Positions 46,213 to 55,388 of a stretch of DNA of 64,000 nt are shown one piece after another (the stretch's first letter is position 1; every line of letters starts with the position of its first letter). The position numbers were made by a program, and so were the translations under genes. The notes beneath the pieces are model-generated. The model did no database searches and had not been told where the DNA came from. It was given only the letters and a program-made list of their open reading frames with translations. The DNA lies in NCBI RefSeq assembly GCF_014334015.1, contig NZ_CP060488.1, positions 3,926,501 to 3,990,500 on the forward strand. The letters are read 5' to 3'. The stretch comes from Bacteroides sp. M10 (lineage in GTDB: Bacteria > Bacteroidota > Bacteroidia > Bacteroidales > Bacteroidaceae).

Positions 46213-46325
46213 GTTTTATTATTAGGATGTTGTTGCTCACTTTTATAAACCCAGGTAAATAAGAGAATATACCGGAAAATGAATGTCTGGAGGAAATAAT
46301 AAAATTGCTTTTATTGCTGATATTA

Positions 46326-46357
46326 TTTGTTTTTTTTAATAAAAGCATCTACTTTTG
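46326..46357 (+). promoter_or_regulatory. Promoter of PUL B sigma gene
   Basis: -33 TTTG (46326-46329) and -7 TACTTTTG (46350-46357), 20-bp spacing. Transcription start near 46364 leaves only 7 bp before the ATG at 46371 and favours the ATG at 46395. Confidence 0.6.
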
Positions 46358-46394
46358 GCTCCCATAAAAAATGATAATAACCGGAAAATCTCTG

Positions 46395-46934
46395 ATGACA
46401 CATATTGGTGAACAAGAAAAGAAGAAGAAATTCGAGCAGTTTTTCATTCTTACTTTTCCGAAGGTAAAGGCTTTTGCATGGAAGATTTTGCGTTCGGAAG
46501 AAGATGCGGAAGATATTGCTCAGGATATATTTGTCAAGCTGTGGGATAATCCGGAAATCTGGGAAAACAAAGAAACATGGGATAGTTATATTTATACGAT
46601 GGCTCGTAATCAGATTTATAACTTTCTGAAACATCAGTCCGTGGAGCTTAGTTATCAAGAGAAGTTAGTTCAGGAAGATTCCCCCTCTTTCGAATTTGAT
46701 ATTTATGATAAGCTTTATGCTAAAGAACTCCAACTTTTAATAAAACTCACTTTAGATAATATGCCGGAACAACGTAGAAAGGTTTTTTCTATGAGTCGGC
46801 AAAATGGAATGAGTAATCAGGAAATCGCTGATAATCTGCAACTTTCTATTCGTACAGTGGAGCGCCACATCTATCTTGCACTACAAGAATTAAAAAAAGT
46901 CATCTTAATTGCATTTTTTTTCTATTTCAGTTGA
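46395..46934 (+). CDS. ECF sigma factor (PUL B)
   Basis: 179 residues from MTHIGEQEKKKKFEQFF; an ATG at 46371 would add eight residues but leaves almost no 5' leader. Region 2 motif AWKILRSEEDAEDIAQDIFV and KLWDNPE; region 4 MPEQRRKVFSMSRQNGMSNQ and EIADNLQLSIRTVERHIYLA. Directs RNA polymerase to its PUL after release from FecR. The FecR gene follows 47 bp later, the canonical order. Hydrophobic end (VILIAFFFYFS). Confidence 0.9.
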   Translation: MTHIGEQEKKKKFEQFFILTFPKVKAFAWKILRSEEDAEDIAQDIFVKLWDNPEIWENKETWDSYIYTMARNQIYNFLKHQSVELSYQEKLVQEDSPSFEFDIYDKLYAKELQLLIKLTLDNMPEQRRKVFSMSRQNGMSNQEIADNLQLSIRTVERHIYLALQELKKVILIAFFFYFS

Positions 46935-46981
46935 GTAGTCCGTTTTAGCAAGTTGTCTATATTATATAAGGCAAATCTAAA

Positions 46982-47977
46982 ATGAAGAATTATATTCAAA
47001 AAATTATCAATGTATTCACTGCTTCCGAGCATAGTGAGAATGTGACCAAAGAAGTACATCAATGGTTGGTGGATGAGGAGCATGCTGATGAGAAAGATAC
47101 AGCGTTGAATACACTATGGAAAGAAACAGAAGGTAAAGTTGATGCAGGCACATGGACTTCCTTGGCGAATGTATATGATAAGTTAAGGGTTCCCCAGCAG
47201 AATACCAAGTCTCGGTTCCGTATACGAGCATGGCAATATGCAGCTGCAGCGGTCGTGTTATTGATGGTTGTTATTTCGGGAACTTTCTATTATACTAAAG
47301 ATATGTATTCTGCAGTTGCCATGGTTGAGAAGTTTACCCCTGCTGGAAAAATGAATGTAATAGAGCTTCCGGATGGAAGTAAAGTACAAACCAATTCTGG
47401 TACTATTTTATTATATCCTGAAGTATTCAAGGGTGATACACGAACAGTCTATCTGATTGGTGAGGCTAATTTTAAAGTGAAGAAGAATCCCGAACAACCT
47501 TTTATCGTAAAATCAACAACGATGTCTGTTACAGCTCTTGGTACTGAATTCAATGTCATGGCTTATCCTGAAAATGAAGAAATTGTCGCTACATTGATTC
47601 ATGGAAAAATAAAGGTGGATTGTAATAGTGGAAAAGAAAGTTATATACTGACTCCCGGACAACAAGTGACTTATTTACGTAATACATCAAAGAGTCTGCT
47701 TGCTGATGCCAATTTAGAAGATGTAACAGCTTGGCAAAAGGGAATGTTTGTATTCAGAGGAGTGTCTATTAAAGATATTTTTTTAACATTGGAACGTAGG
47801 TATGCGATGACTTTTCAATATAATGGCAACTTGTTCAATGACGATAAATATAATTTCCGTTTCCGCGAGAACTCAAGCATAAAAGAGGTGATGGATGTGA
47901 TGCAAGAAGTGGTAGGAGGATTTGATTATAAGATAGAAGAAGATATATGCTACATAAAGGCGATTAAGAAGAAATAA
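46982..47977 (+). CDS. FecR-type anti-sigma factor (PUL B)
   Basis: 331 residues. Cytoplasmic sigma-binding N-terminus (about 1-85), transmembrane helix (QYAAAAVVLLMVVISGTFYY), periplasmic FecR domain (FTPAGKMNVIELPDGSKVQT, LIGEANFKVKKNPEQPFIVK, VTALGTEFNVMAYPENEEIV) and C-terminal DUF4974 (MFVFRGVSIKDIFLTLERRY). Partners with the upstream sigma and the downstream STN-SusC. Stop is 92 bp before the first SusC ATG. Confidence 0.9.
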   Translation: MKNYIQKIINVFTASEHSENVTKEVHQWLVDEEHADEKDTALNTLWKETEGKVDAGTWTSLANVYDKLRVPQQNTKSRFRIRAWQYAAAAVVLLMVVISGTFYYTKDMYSAVAMVEKFTPAGKMNVIELPDGSKVQTNSGTILLYPEVFKGDTRTVYLIGEANFKVKKNPEQPFIVKSTTMSVTALGTEFNVMAYPENEEIVATLIHGKIKVDCNSGKESYILTPGQQVTYLRNTSKSLLADANLEDVTAWQKGMFVFRGVSIKDIFLTLERRYAMTFQYNGNLFNDDKYNFRFRENSSIKEVMDVMQEVVGGFDYKIEEDICYIKAIKKK

Positions 47978-48025
47978 ATCAGTCAAGATATAACATTTGT
48001 ATAACCTTAAAATAACGAGTTAGTC

Positions 48026-48061
48026 ATGAAAAAAAGTATCCGGAAAAAGGATGCCGCCTGA
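48026..48061 (+). CDS. Putative 11-residue leader peptide before PUL B SusC
   Basis: ATG at 48026 encodes MKKSIRKKDAA followed by TGA. The reading frame differs from SusC. It covers the left arms of two overlapping hairpins, so its translation could influence folding around the SusC start. No clear Shine-Dalgarno is needed or seen, as is common in Bacteroides. Speculative as an expressed gene. Confidence 0.3.
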   Translation: MKKSIRKKDAA

Positions 48062-48083
48062 TTCCGGATATGAAATCCTTTTT
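48037..48083 (+). promoter_or_regulatory. Two overlapping leader hairpins at the PUL B SusC start
   Basis: Hairpin 1: TATCCGGAA (48037-48045) with TTCCGGATA (48062-48070). Hairpin 2: AAAAAGGAT (48044-48052) with ATCCTTTTT (48075-48083). The two left arms overlap by two bases, and hairpin 2 encloses hairpin 1's right arm, so both cannot form fully. Hairpin 1 ends on the A of the ATG at 48070. A translational switch or attenuator is possible. Confidence 0.5.
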
Positions 48084-51000
48084 AGTATTAAAGCTATATG
48101 CTTACTCTTTGAGAAATAAATATTATGAGTTAACACTAAAAACGCTCAAATCTATGAATTTTTATCGATTTAAAGCTGTTCTTTTTATAATTTTTAGCTG
48201 TTTCTTATTGCAAACAGCCCTTTTTGCTCAAGGTAATGTTAAAATTACGATCAAAAAGAAAAATGTAACGTTACAGGAAGCGTTGCAGGACGTAGAAAAA
48301 CAATCAGCTTATCTGGTTGCTTTTAATGAGTCAAAATTGGAGAAAACAAAACAAATTCATTTGAATATCAATGCCGAACCTCTCGAAAAAGCCCTTACTA
48401 TTATTCTTTCGGGCACAGGTTTGACTTACAAGATTAAAGATAAATATATAATGATTGTTCCTGCAGGAAAACCTGCTCCTGAAAAGAAAACAATAACGGG
48501 AGTGGTGCAGGATGCCAATGGTGAGCCATTGATTGGCGTCAATGTTTCAGTTAAAGGAGGTTCTGCAGGTACTGTGACAAATCTGAATGGCGAATTCTCT
48601 TTACAGGCTGCCAAAGGAGAAATATTAGAATTCTCCTATGTTGGATATGTGGCTGCTTCTCAAACGGTGACAGAAAGAAATTCACTTGCAATAATAATGC
48701 AAGAGGATGCGAAAACTTTAGATGAAGTGGTAGTCACTGCCCTAGGTATCAAACGTGCGGAAAAGGCGTTGAGTTATAATGTGCAGCAGATTAATGCGGA
48801 TGATATTTTGGAAAATAAAGATGCTAACTTTGTCAATTCTCTTTCGGGCAAAGTGGCCGGCGTCAATATCAATTCATCTTCGTCTGGTGTAGGAGGTGCT
48901 TCCAGAGTTATCATGCGTGGTACTAAATCTATTGAACAGTCATCTAATGCATTGTATGTGATAGATGGTGTACCAATGTATAATTCGAAAGGTGAAGGAG
49001 GTACGGAATATGGTTCTTCGGGTGTGACGGAAGCTATTGCCGACATCAATCCTGAAGATATCGAATCGCTCTCCGTACTGACTGGTGCAGCAGCTGCTGC
49101 TCTTTATGGTTCGGATGCTGCCAATGGTGCGATCATCGTGACTACGAGACAAGGAAAAGAGGGAAAACTCTCTGTGACAGTGTCTAGTTCTATGGAATTC
49201 ATGAAAGCATTTGTTATGCCTAAGTTCCAAAATCGTTATGGTTCCAGTTCGGGTGACATGAGTTGGGGTGACTTACTTTCTTCATCATCTTATATCGGAT
49301 ATGATCCTGCAAGTGACTATTTGCAAGGAGGATTAGTGGCTACAGAGACAGTGAGCCTTTCTACCGGTACGGAGCGTAATCAAACATATTTCTCTGTAGG
49401 TGCTGTAGATTCAAAAGGAATAGTTCCCAACAATGGTTATCATCGTTATAATTTTACATATCGCAATACCACTTCGTTTTTGAATGATAAGATGAAGCTC
49501 GATGTGGGTGCCAGTTATATCTATCAGAAAGATCGTAATATGACTAATCAGGGTGTCAACTATAACCCACTGATTGGTGCATACCTCTTCCCCCGGGGTA
49601 ACGACTGGGAAGACGTGGAGATGTTCGAACGCTACGACCCGCAACGTAAGATTATGACTCACTATTTTACAATGGATCCGGGTGAGTATATTATTCAGAA
49701 TCCTTATTGGATCAACTACCGTAATCTGCGTGAGAACAGCAAGAACCGTTATATGTTGAATGCGTCATTGAGCTATGAGATTACTGATTGGCTGAATGTG
49801 TCAGGACGTATCCGTTTGGATAATTCTGTAAATAAATATACGGAGCGCATTTTTGCTTCTACCCCCGAACAGCTGACGATGTTGTCAAAGAATGGATTGT
49901 ATGCTATCACCCGCTCATCGGACATGCAGATTTATGGTGATATTCTTGCAAATATAAACAAGCGGTTTGGTAATGATTGGTCTCTTTTTGCTACTCTTGG
50001 TGTATCGCTCACCGATCTGAACTATTCAGATACAGGTATGCGTAGTCCTCTTCGCGATGGTTCGATAGAAGGTGAGACGACAGGTGTTGCCAATGTTTTT
50101 AATCTATCTAATATGAGTAACAAAGCATTGGAAAAAGTGGAGAATCCATGGAGGGAACAGACCCGTTCTATCTTCGCCAGTGCAGAAATTGGTTATAAGA
50201 GTACTTACTATCTGACACTGACCGGTCGTAACGATTGGCCTTCGCAGTTGGCAGGACCGGCCTCTACAAGCAAATCGTTTTTCTATCCTTCTATAGGTGC
50301 ATCAGTGATTGTTTCAGAAATGATTCCAAACTTGTCGAAAGATTATATCTCGTTTTTGAAAGTGCGTGCTTCTTATGCTTCGGTAGGTAATGCGTTTAAG
50401 CGTTTTGTTGCAAACCCGGTACTTGAATGGAATAATACCAGTTCTACGTTTGAACAGTTGACGAATTATCCGGTTTCAAACTTAAAGCCCGAACGTACTA
50501 AGTCTTGGGAGTTTGGTTTGACTGTTAACTTCCTGAAGTATTTTAATGCCGATCTTAGCTATTATCTGACTAATACTTATGACCAGCTTTTCCAACCTGA
50601 CATTTCGGTTGGCTCGGGTTATAGTACTATTTATGTGCAGACAGGAAATATTCGTAACCAGGGTGTGGAATTGGCATTAGGTTTTAAGAATACATGGAGA
50701 AAATTCACATGGAACTCTAATCTGACATTTAGTACCAACAATAACAAAATTATCGAGTTGGGTAACAATCTGGTTAATCCGGTCACCGGGGAGCTCTTCT
50801 CCATATCTTCATTGGATATGAAAGGACTGGGTGATGTGCATTTCTTGTTGAAAGAAGGGGGGACACTGGGCGATATGTACTCTTCCGCAGACTTTGTACG
50901 TGATGATAATGGTAACATTTATGTGGATTCCGAAGGTAAGGTTGTCTATGAAAAAGGTATCAAAGAACCAGAGAATTGGAAAAAGTTGGGAAGTGTGTTG

Positions 51001-51510
51001 CCTAAAGGAAATTTGGCGTGGCGTAACCGTTTTGATATAGGCAATTTAAACGTCGGTTTTATGCTTGCCGCACGTTTGGGTGGAGTAGTATATTCGCGTA
51101 CACAAGCTACATTGGATTATTATGGTGTGTCCGAAGTTTCTGCCATTGCCCGTGACAATGGTGGTGTACGAATCAATCAAAGTATCATGGATGCAGGTGA
51201 TTTAATAGAGGCGCATAGTTGGTATAATCAAGTGGCTGTATCAGGAGGTATTCCACAACTCTATACTTATGATGCGACGAACGTCCGTTTGCAGGAGGCT
51301 TCCATTGGTTACACTATCCCGCGCAAGTGGTTGGGAGGTGTAATGGATATCGACCTCTCCATTGTTGGACGTAACCTATGGATGATTTATTGCAAGGCTC
51401 CTTTCGATCCGGAGAACGTAGCTACCACAGGTAATTATTATCAGGGCATTGATTATTTTATGATGCCGTCTACCCGGAATATTGGATTTAATGTACGATT
51501 AAAGTTTTAA
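48070..51510 (+). CDS. SusC-like TonB-dependent transducer with STN domain (PUL B)
   Basis: 1146 residues from ATG 48070; an ATG at 48154 (MNFYRFKAVLFIIFSCFLLQ) begins directly at the signal peptide and is a real alternative. STN domain (KITIKKKNVTLQEALQDVEK, YKIKDKYIMIVPAG), CarboxypepD_reg domain (ITGVVQDANGEPLIGVNVSV), hallmark DEVVVTALGIKRAEKALSYN, plug (LYVIDGVPMYNSKGEGG) and barrel ending in NIGFNVRLKF. Imports the PUL B ligand and signals through its STN domain to FecR. Strongly similar in layout to the PUL A SusC, so the two loci look like ancient paralogues. The SusD gene starts 3 bp after the stop. Confidence 0.94.
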   Translation: MKSFLVLKLYAYSLRNKYYELTLKTLKSMNFYRFKAVLFIIFSCFLLQTALFAQGNVKITIKKKNVTLQEALQDVEKQSAYLVAFNESKLEKTKQIHLNINAEPLEKALTIILSGTGLTYKIKDKYIMIVPAGKPAPEKKTITGVVQDANGEPLIGVNVSVKGGSAGTVTNLNGEFSLQAAKGEILEFSYVGYVAASQTVTERNSLAIIMQEDAKTLDEVVVTALGIKRAEKALSYNVQQINADDILENKDANFVNSLSGKVAGVNINSSSSGVGGASRVIMRGTKSIEQSSNALYVIDGVPMYNSKGEGGTEYGSSGVTEAIADINPEDIESLSVLTGAAAAALYGSDAANGAIIVTTRQGKEGKLSVTVSSSMEFMKAFVMPKFQNRYGSSSGDMSWGDLLSSSSYIGYDPASDYLQGGLVATETVSLSTGTERNQTYFSVGAVDSKGIVPNNGYHRYNFTYRNTTSFLNDKMKLDVGASYIYQKDRNMTNQGVNYNPLIGAYLFPRGNDWEDVEMFERYDPQRKIMTHYFTMDPGEYIIQNPYWINYRNLRENSKNRYMLNASLSYEITDWLNVSGRIRLDNSVNKYTERIFASTPEQLTMLSKNGLYAITRSSDMQIYGDILANINKRFGNDWSLFATLGVSLTDLNYSDTGMRSPLRDGSIEGETTGVANVFNLSNMSNKALEKVENPWREQTRSIFASAEIGYKSTYYLTLTGRNDWPSQLAGPASTSKSFFYPSIGASVIVSEMIPNLSKDYISFLKVRASYASVGNAFKRFVANPVLEWNNTSSTFEQLTNYPVSNLKPERTKSWEFGLTVNFLKYFNADLSYYLTNTYDQLFQPDISVGSGYSTIYVQTGNIRNQGVELALGFKNTWRKFTWNSNLTFSTNNNKIIELGNNLVNPVTGELFSISSLDMKGLGDVHFLLKEGGTLGDMYSSADFVRDDNGNIYVDSEGKVVYEKGIKEPENWKKLGSVLPKGNLAWRNRFDIGNLNVGFMLAARLGGVVYSRTQATLDYYGVSEVSAIARDNGGVRINQSIMDAGDLIEAHSWYNQVAVSGGIPQLYTYDATNVRLQEASIGYTIPRKWLGGVMDIDLSIVGRNLWMIYCKAPFDPENVATTGNYYQGIDYFMMPSTRNIGFNVRLKF

Positions 51511-51513
51511 GCT

Positions 51514-53079
51514 ATGAAAAATATAATAAAATACATATCATTTGGGGTACTTTGCGGTCTTGTCACGGCATGCACACCCAATTATGAATACATTAATCAG
51601 AATCATGCAGGTGTTACGGAGGAACAAGCCGAAGCCGACGGATACAACATCACGACTTCACTGATTACTTTGCAGAACAATGTAATATCCACCAGTACAA
51701 GTCGTGCGCAGTATGTAGATTTATTGTTGGGAGGAACATGGGGACGCTATGCTGCTGAATCGAAAGCTAATTCATGGCCTAACAAGTTTTCAACTTTCGA
51801 TCCGCCTGCAGATTGGTCCGGAGTGGAATTTAACGAAGTGATTCCTTATATTTTCCCCTATGTGAGTAGTATAGAGAGAGTGACGGACGATGTGGTTCCC
51901 CAAGCGATAGCCCATATAATTAAAGTGGCTGCTATGCATCGAGTGACAGATACATACGGGCCTATTCCTTACACGCAAGTGGGAGTTGACGGTCAGGTAC
52001 AGACAGCTTATGATTCACAGGAGCAGGTATATAAGGCAATGTTTGTCGAATTAAATCAAGCAATTACTGAACTAACCGATCATCAGACAGAATCTATTTC
52101 CCAGAATGCCGACCTGATATTTAAGGGAGATTTGCTGAAATGGATTCGTTTTGCCAATTCACTGAAACTTCGTTTGGCTATACGTACTTGTTACGTGCCA
52201 CAATTTAATGTAGATGGAAAGACATCACAACAATTGGCGGAAGAAGCGGTGAATCACTCGGTGGGTGTAATGACATCGAACGACGATGTAGCTCGATTGA
52301 CAACTTTCTCTAATGTTGGAAATCCATTGAATGAGGCTATTAAGTTTAATGAGGGTGACCACCGGGCTATTGCTGATATGACTATTTATATGAATGCTTA
52401 TAATGATCCGCGCCGTGCTGCATATTTTAATGAGTCGGGATATTCGTCTCAAACCTATTGCGGACTTCGTACGGGGTTGGCTCCGATTGGCTCGTCAGAT
52501 TTCAATAAGTTCTCTACCATTAAAATAGAACGCGAAACGCCGTTGGTATGGATGTATCCGTCAGAGGTGATGTTCTTGTGTGCGGAAGGTGCGTTGCGTG
52601 GTTGGAACATGGGCGGTGGAACAGCACAGTCGTATTATGAACAGGGTATTAAACTTTCGTTTGAATATTGGGGAGTGTCTGATGACAATTACATTCATAG
52701 TACCAAGGCTCCGGATACTTATTCTGATCCTTCTGGAAAGAATTCTTATTCTAACAAAGTTAGTAACATCACTGTACAGTGGAATAACGGAGGTGTTTTT
52801 GAAGAAAACCTGGAACGCATCATCGTGCAGAAATGGCTGGCAAACTTCCTGCTGGGATTGGAGTCGTGGTCTGACATGCGCCGTACAGGTTATCCGAAAG
52901 TGTTACCCGTTGTGCAGAATAACAGTAATGGTTTGCTGAATAATGATGAGATTCCTCGTCGTTGCATTTATCCTACAAGAGAAGGGCAAAGCAATGCACA
53001 AAATTATCAGGCTGCTTTGAAACTGTTGGGCGGGCCGGACAATCTGGCAACTCATCTTTGGTGGGATTGCAAGGAATAA
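51514..53079 (+). CDS. SusD-like surface lipoprotein (PUL B)
   Basis: 521 residues. Lipobox VTAC then TPNYEYINQNHAGV. SusD-like_2 features: AAMHRVTDTYGPIPYTQVGV, IRFANSLKLRLAIRTCYVP, SWSDMRRTGYPKVLPVVQNN, ending HLWWDCKE. Captures glycan and closes over the SusC barrel. Only 3 bp from the SusC stop, 31 bp before the next gene. Confidence 0.92.
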   Translation: MKNIIKYISFGVLCGLVTACTPNYEYINQNHAGVTEEQAEADGYNITTSLITLQNNVISTSTSRAQYVDLLLGGTWGRYAAESKANSWPNKFSTFDPPADWSGVEFNEVIPYIFPYVSSIERVTDDVVPQAIAHIIKVAAMHRVTDTYGPIPYTQVGVDGQVQTAYDSQEQVYKAMFVELNQAITELTDHQTESISQNADLIFKGDLLKWIRFANSLKLRLAIRTCYVPQFNVDGKTSQQLAEEAVNHSVGVMTSNDDVARLTTFSNVGNPLNEAIKFNEGDHRAIADMTIYMNAYNDPRRAAYFNESGYSSQTYCGLRTGLAPIGSSDFNKFSTIKIERETPLVWMYPSEVMFLCAEGALRGWNMGGGTAQSYYEQGIKLSFEYWGVSDDNYIHSTKAPDTYSDPSGKNSYSNKVSNITVQWNNGGVFEENLERIIVQKWLANFLLGLESWSDMRRTGYPKVLPVVQNNSNGLLNNDEIPRRCIYPTREGQSNAQNYQAALKLLGGPDNLATHLWWDCKE

Positions 53080-53110
53080 TGAGTACTAACAAAGAAATAA
53101 AGTAGTAAAA

Positions 53111-54175
53111 ATGAAGAATTTATTTACTAAGAATTATAAATGGATGATGGTAGCAGTCTGCATAGTCGCGGTATTCACCTTTGCTTCGTGTGATGACTGG
53201 ACGGAAGTGGAGAGTCTTACTGTCAATCAGCCGAACATTGCAGAGCAGGAACCGGCTTTATATGAAAAGTACTTGGAAAGCATACGCAACTATCGGCACG
53301 TGAGCCACAAGGTAGTTATTGCCCAGTTTGATAATCTGGATAATCAGGGTGGCCGTCGCTACCACCTCACCAATCTTCCCGATAGCATTGATATCATTTC
53401 ACTTAAACAGCCGGAAGTGTTGCCTGATTGGATGCAGAAAGAGATGATGACTTGTCGTGACCGAAAAGGAATGAAGTTTGTTTATGAAATAGATTTTGCT
53501 ACCCTCTCACAAGAGTATAAAGATTTGGAAAGTGCATCCGAAGTAGAGCAACAGACATTTGCGGATTATGCAACCGAGTATGTAAACAGACATTTGGCAT
53601 TGTGTGAGAAAGAAGGGTATGATGGCGTAATTGTTCGCTATGTAGGTTTGTATACTGGATATATGACGAATGACGAAAAGGAAGATTATATTGCCCGTCA
53701 GTCAATTTTCTTGGATATATTTATTAATTGGTATAATGAACATACTGGTAAGATACTTATTTTTAGAGGAACTCCACATTTCATTGAGGATAAGTATTTG
53801 GCAGAGGGATCCTTGTTGTTAAATTCTAAGTATATTATCGTCGAAACTTCAGCTGCAACAGCAGCTACAGATATCGATTATCTGATGGCAAATGTGATGG
53901 ACAAGTCGGGAATTCCTTTCGACCGTTTTATAGTGACTGCCAGTACTTATTCACTTGATGCAAAAGATCAGACCACTGGCCATTTCTGGGATGTGAAAGG
54001 AAATGCTGTCAGTGCGGTAAGTGGATGTGCTCGGTGGGTAGTTTCGTTCAATAATGACTACAAGAAAGCCGGACTCTATATTTTGGAGACACAGAATGAT
54101 TATTATCATTCTGAAAAGGTCTATCCTAATATTCGTGAAGCTATCTCAATTATGAATCCACCAGTTATTAAATAA
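53111..54175 (+). CDS. GH18-like lipoprotein with destroyed catalytic motif (probable glycan binder)
   Basis: 354 residues. Lipobox FASC then DDWTEVES, a surface-export signal. The GH18-like barrel is recognisable, but at the catalytic strand the sequence is YDGVIVRYVG (D171 kept; the other two Asp and the Glu replaced by I174, R176 and V178). It should not hydrolyse. Similar non-catalytic GH18-like proteins act as surface glycan-binding proteins in N-glycan PULs. Same position as the active GH18 of PUL A, directly after SusD. Confidence 0.82.
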   Translation: MKNLFTKNYKWMMVAVCIVAVFTFASCDDWTEVESLTVNQPNIAEQEPALYEKYLESIRNYRHVSHKVVIAQFDNLDNQGGRRYHLTNLPDSIDIISLKQPEVLPDWMQKEMMTCRDRKGMKFVYEIDFATLSQEYKDLESASEVEQQTFADYATEYVNRHLALCEKEGYDGVIVRYVGLYTGYMTNDEKEDYIARQSIFLDIFINWYNEHTGKILIFRGTPHFIEDKYLAEGSLLLNSKYIIVETSAATAATDIDYLMANVMDKSGIPFDRFIVTASTYSLDAKDQTTGHFWDVKGNAVSAVSGCARWVVSFNNDYKKAGLYILETQNDYYHSEKVYPNIREAISIMNPPVIK

Positions 54176-54184
54176 AGAATAGGT

Positions 54185-55357
54185 ATGAAACAGATTAATT
54201 CTTGGATGTACTTCCTGATAACATTTGCCTGTGCTGCCGTTTTGTCTGCTTGTGCAGGTGATGGTATCGAAGAGTCGTCATTTGAAAGCAAAGTATATCT
54301 TAACTCGGAAAAGGAAGAAACACTACTCATCAAGCCGGGTGAACCTTCCTATACTAAAACTCTGCAGACTGCATTACCCAAAGCTCTTGATCATGATATC
54401 ACTGTGAGATTCGCTGCTGATCTTTCAAAAGTGGACGAATACAACACTGTATATAAAGACAATGCCTTGCCATTGCCAGAAGCACAATATAAATTCACCA
54501 CTTCCGAAGCTATCATTCCGGCTGGAACGGTACGTAGTACACAAGCGGTAATTGACTTTGTAGATGTTGATAAGTTAGATCGCGAGAAGCGTTATGTATT
54601 GCCGGTACGTATTGTAGATGCAGGTGATTGTACCATCTTGGCGCGTAGTGCTACTACTTATTATATCTTTAAGGGCGCTGCTTTGATTAACGTAGTGGCC
54701 AATATGGAAAGAAATTATTGCAAAGTGAACTGGCAAAGCAATGTTAGTGCGATGAGTGAGCTCACTTTCGAGGCCTTGGTTCGTGCCAAGTCTTTCACGA
54801 ATCCGGAATCAAGTAATGATATCCTTTCATTGATGGGAATTGAAGGATATTTTCTTCTCCGTACAGGTGACACTCTTTATCCGGGACAACTAATGTTGAG
54901 TACAGGTACTAATTTCCCTGGTAAGGATGCAACCAAAGTGCTGCCAGCAAATGAATGGATACATATTGCTCTCACATTTAGCAGTGGAAATGTAATCATT
55001 TATATCAATGGAAAACCTCAATCGGAAGGTTCAATTACTCGCAAAAGTATTAATTTGAAAAGTTCAGGGTCAGCTGACGACAGCAATATGAAAGGTTTTC
55101 TTATTGGTGCTTCTTGGGATAAGAGTCGTTGGTGGGTAGGTGAAATGTGTGAAATGCGTGTGTGGGAAACTGCTCGTACGCAGGAAGAAATCGCTTCTAA
55201 CTTTTATTATGTTGATCCACATTCGGAAGGACTGGTTGCCTATTGGAAATTTGACGATGGCGAAGGTAGTAAGGTTACCGATCGCACTGGGCATGGAAAT
55301 GACGCAGTAGCTCTTAATGAGATCACGTGGATACCAGTGGAACTACCTGCAAAATAA
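54185..55357 (+). CDS. DUF1735/LamG surface glycan-binding lipoprotein (PUL B)
   Basis: 390 residues. Lipobox LSAC then AGDGIEESS. DUF1735 domain about 35-160 (DITVRFAADLSKVDEYNTVY, EKRYVLPVRIVDAGDC). LamG domain about 175-385 (MSELTFEALVRAKSF, ANEWIHIALTFSSGNVIIYI, VAYWKFDDGEGSKVTDRTGH). No catalytic motif; probable surface glycan binder. Starts 9 bp after the GH18-like gene. Confidence 0.83.
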   Translation: MKQINSWMYFLITFACAAVLSACAGDGIEESSFESKVYLNSEKEETLLIKPGEPSYTKTLQTALPKALDHDITVRFAADLSKVDEYNTVYKDNALPLPEAQYKFTTSEAIIPAGTVRSTQAVIDFVDVDKLDREKRYVLPVRIVDAGDCTILARSATTYYIFKGAALINVVANMERNYCKVNWQSNVSAMSELTFEALVRAKSFTNPESSNDILSLMGIEGYFLLRTGDTLYPGQLMLSTGTNFPGKDATKVLPANEWIHIALTFSSGNVIIYINGKPQSEGSITRKSINLKSSGSADDSNMKGFLIGASWDKSRWWVGEMCEMRVWETARTQEEIASNFYYVDPHSEGLVAYWKFDDGEGSKVTDRTGHGNDAVALNEITWIPVELPAK

Positions 55358-55388
55358 AACAATATGTTGAATGTAAAAACAATATGAT

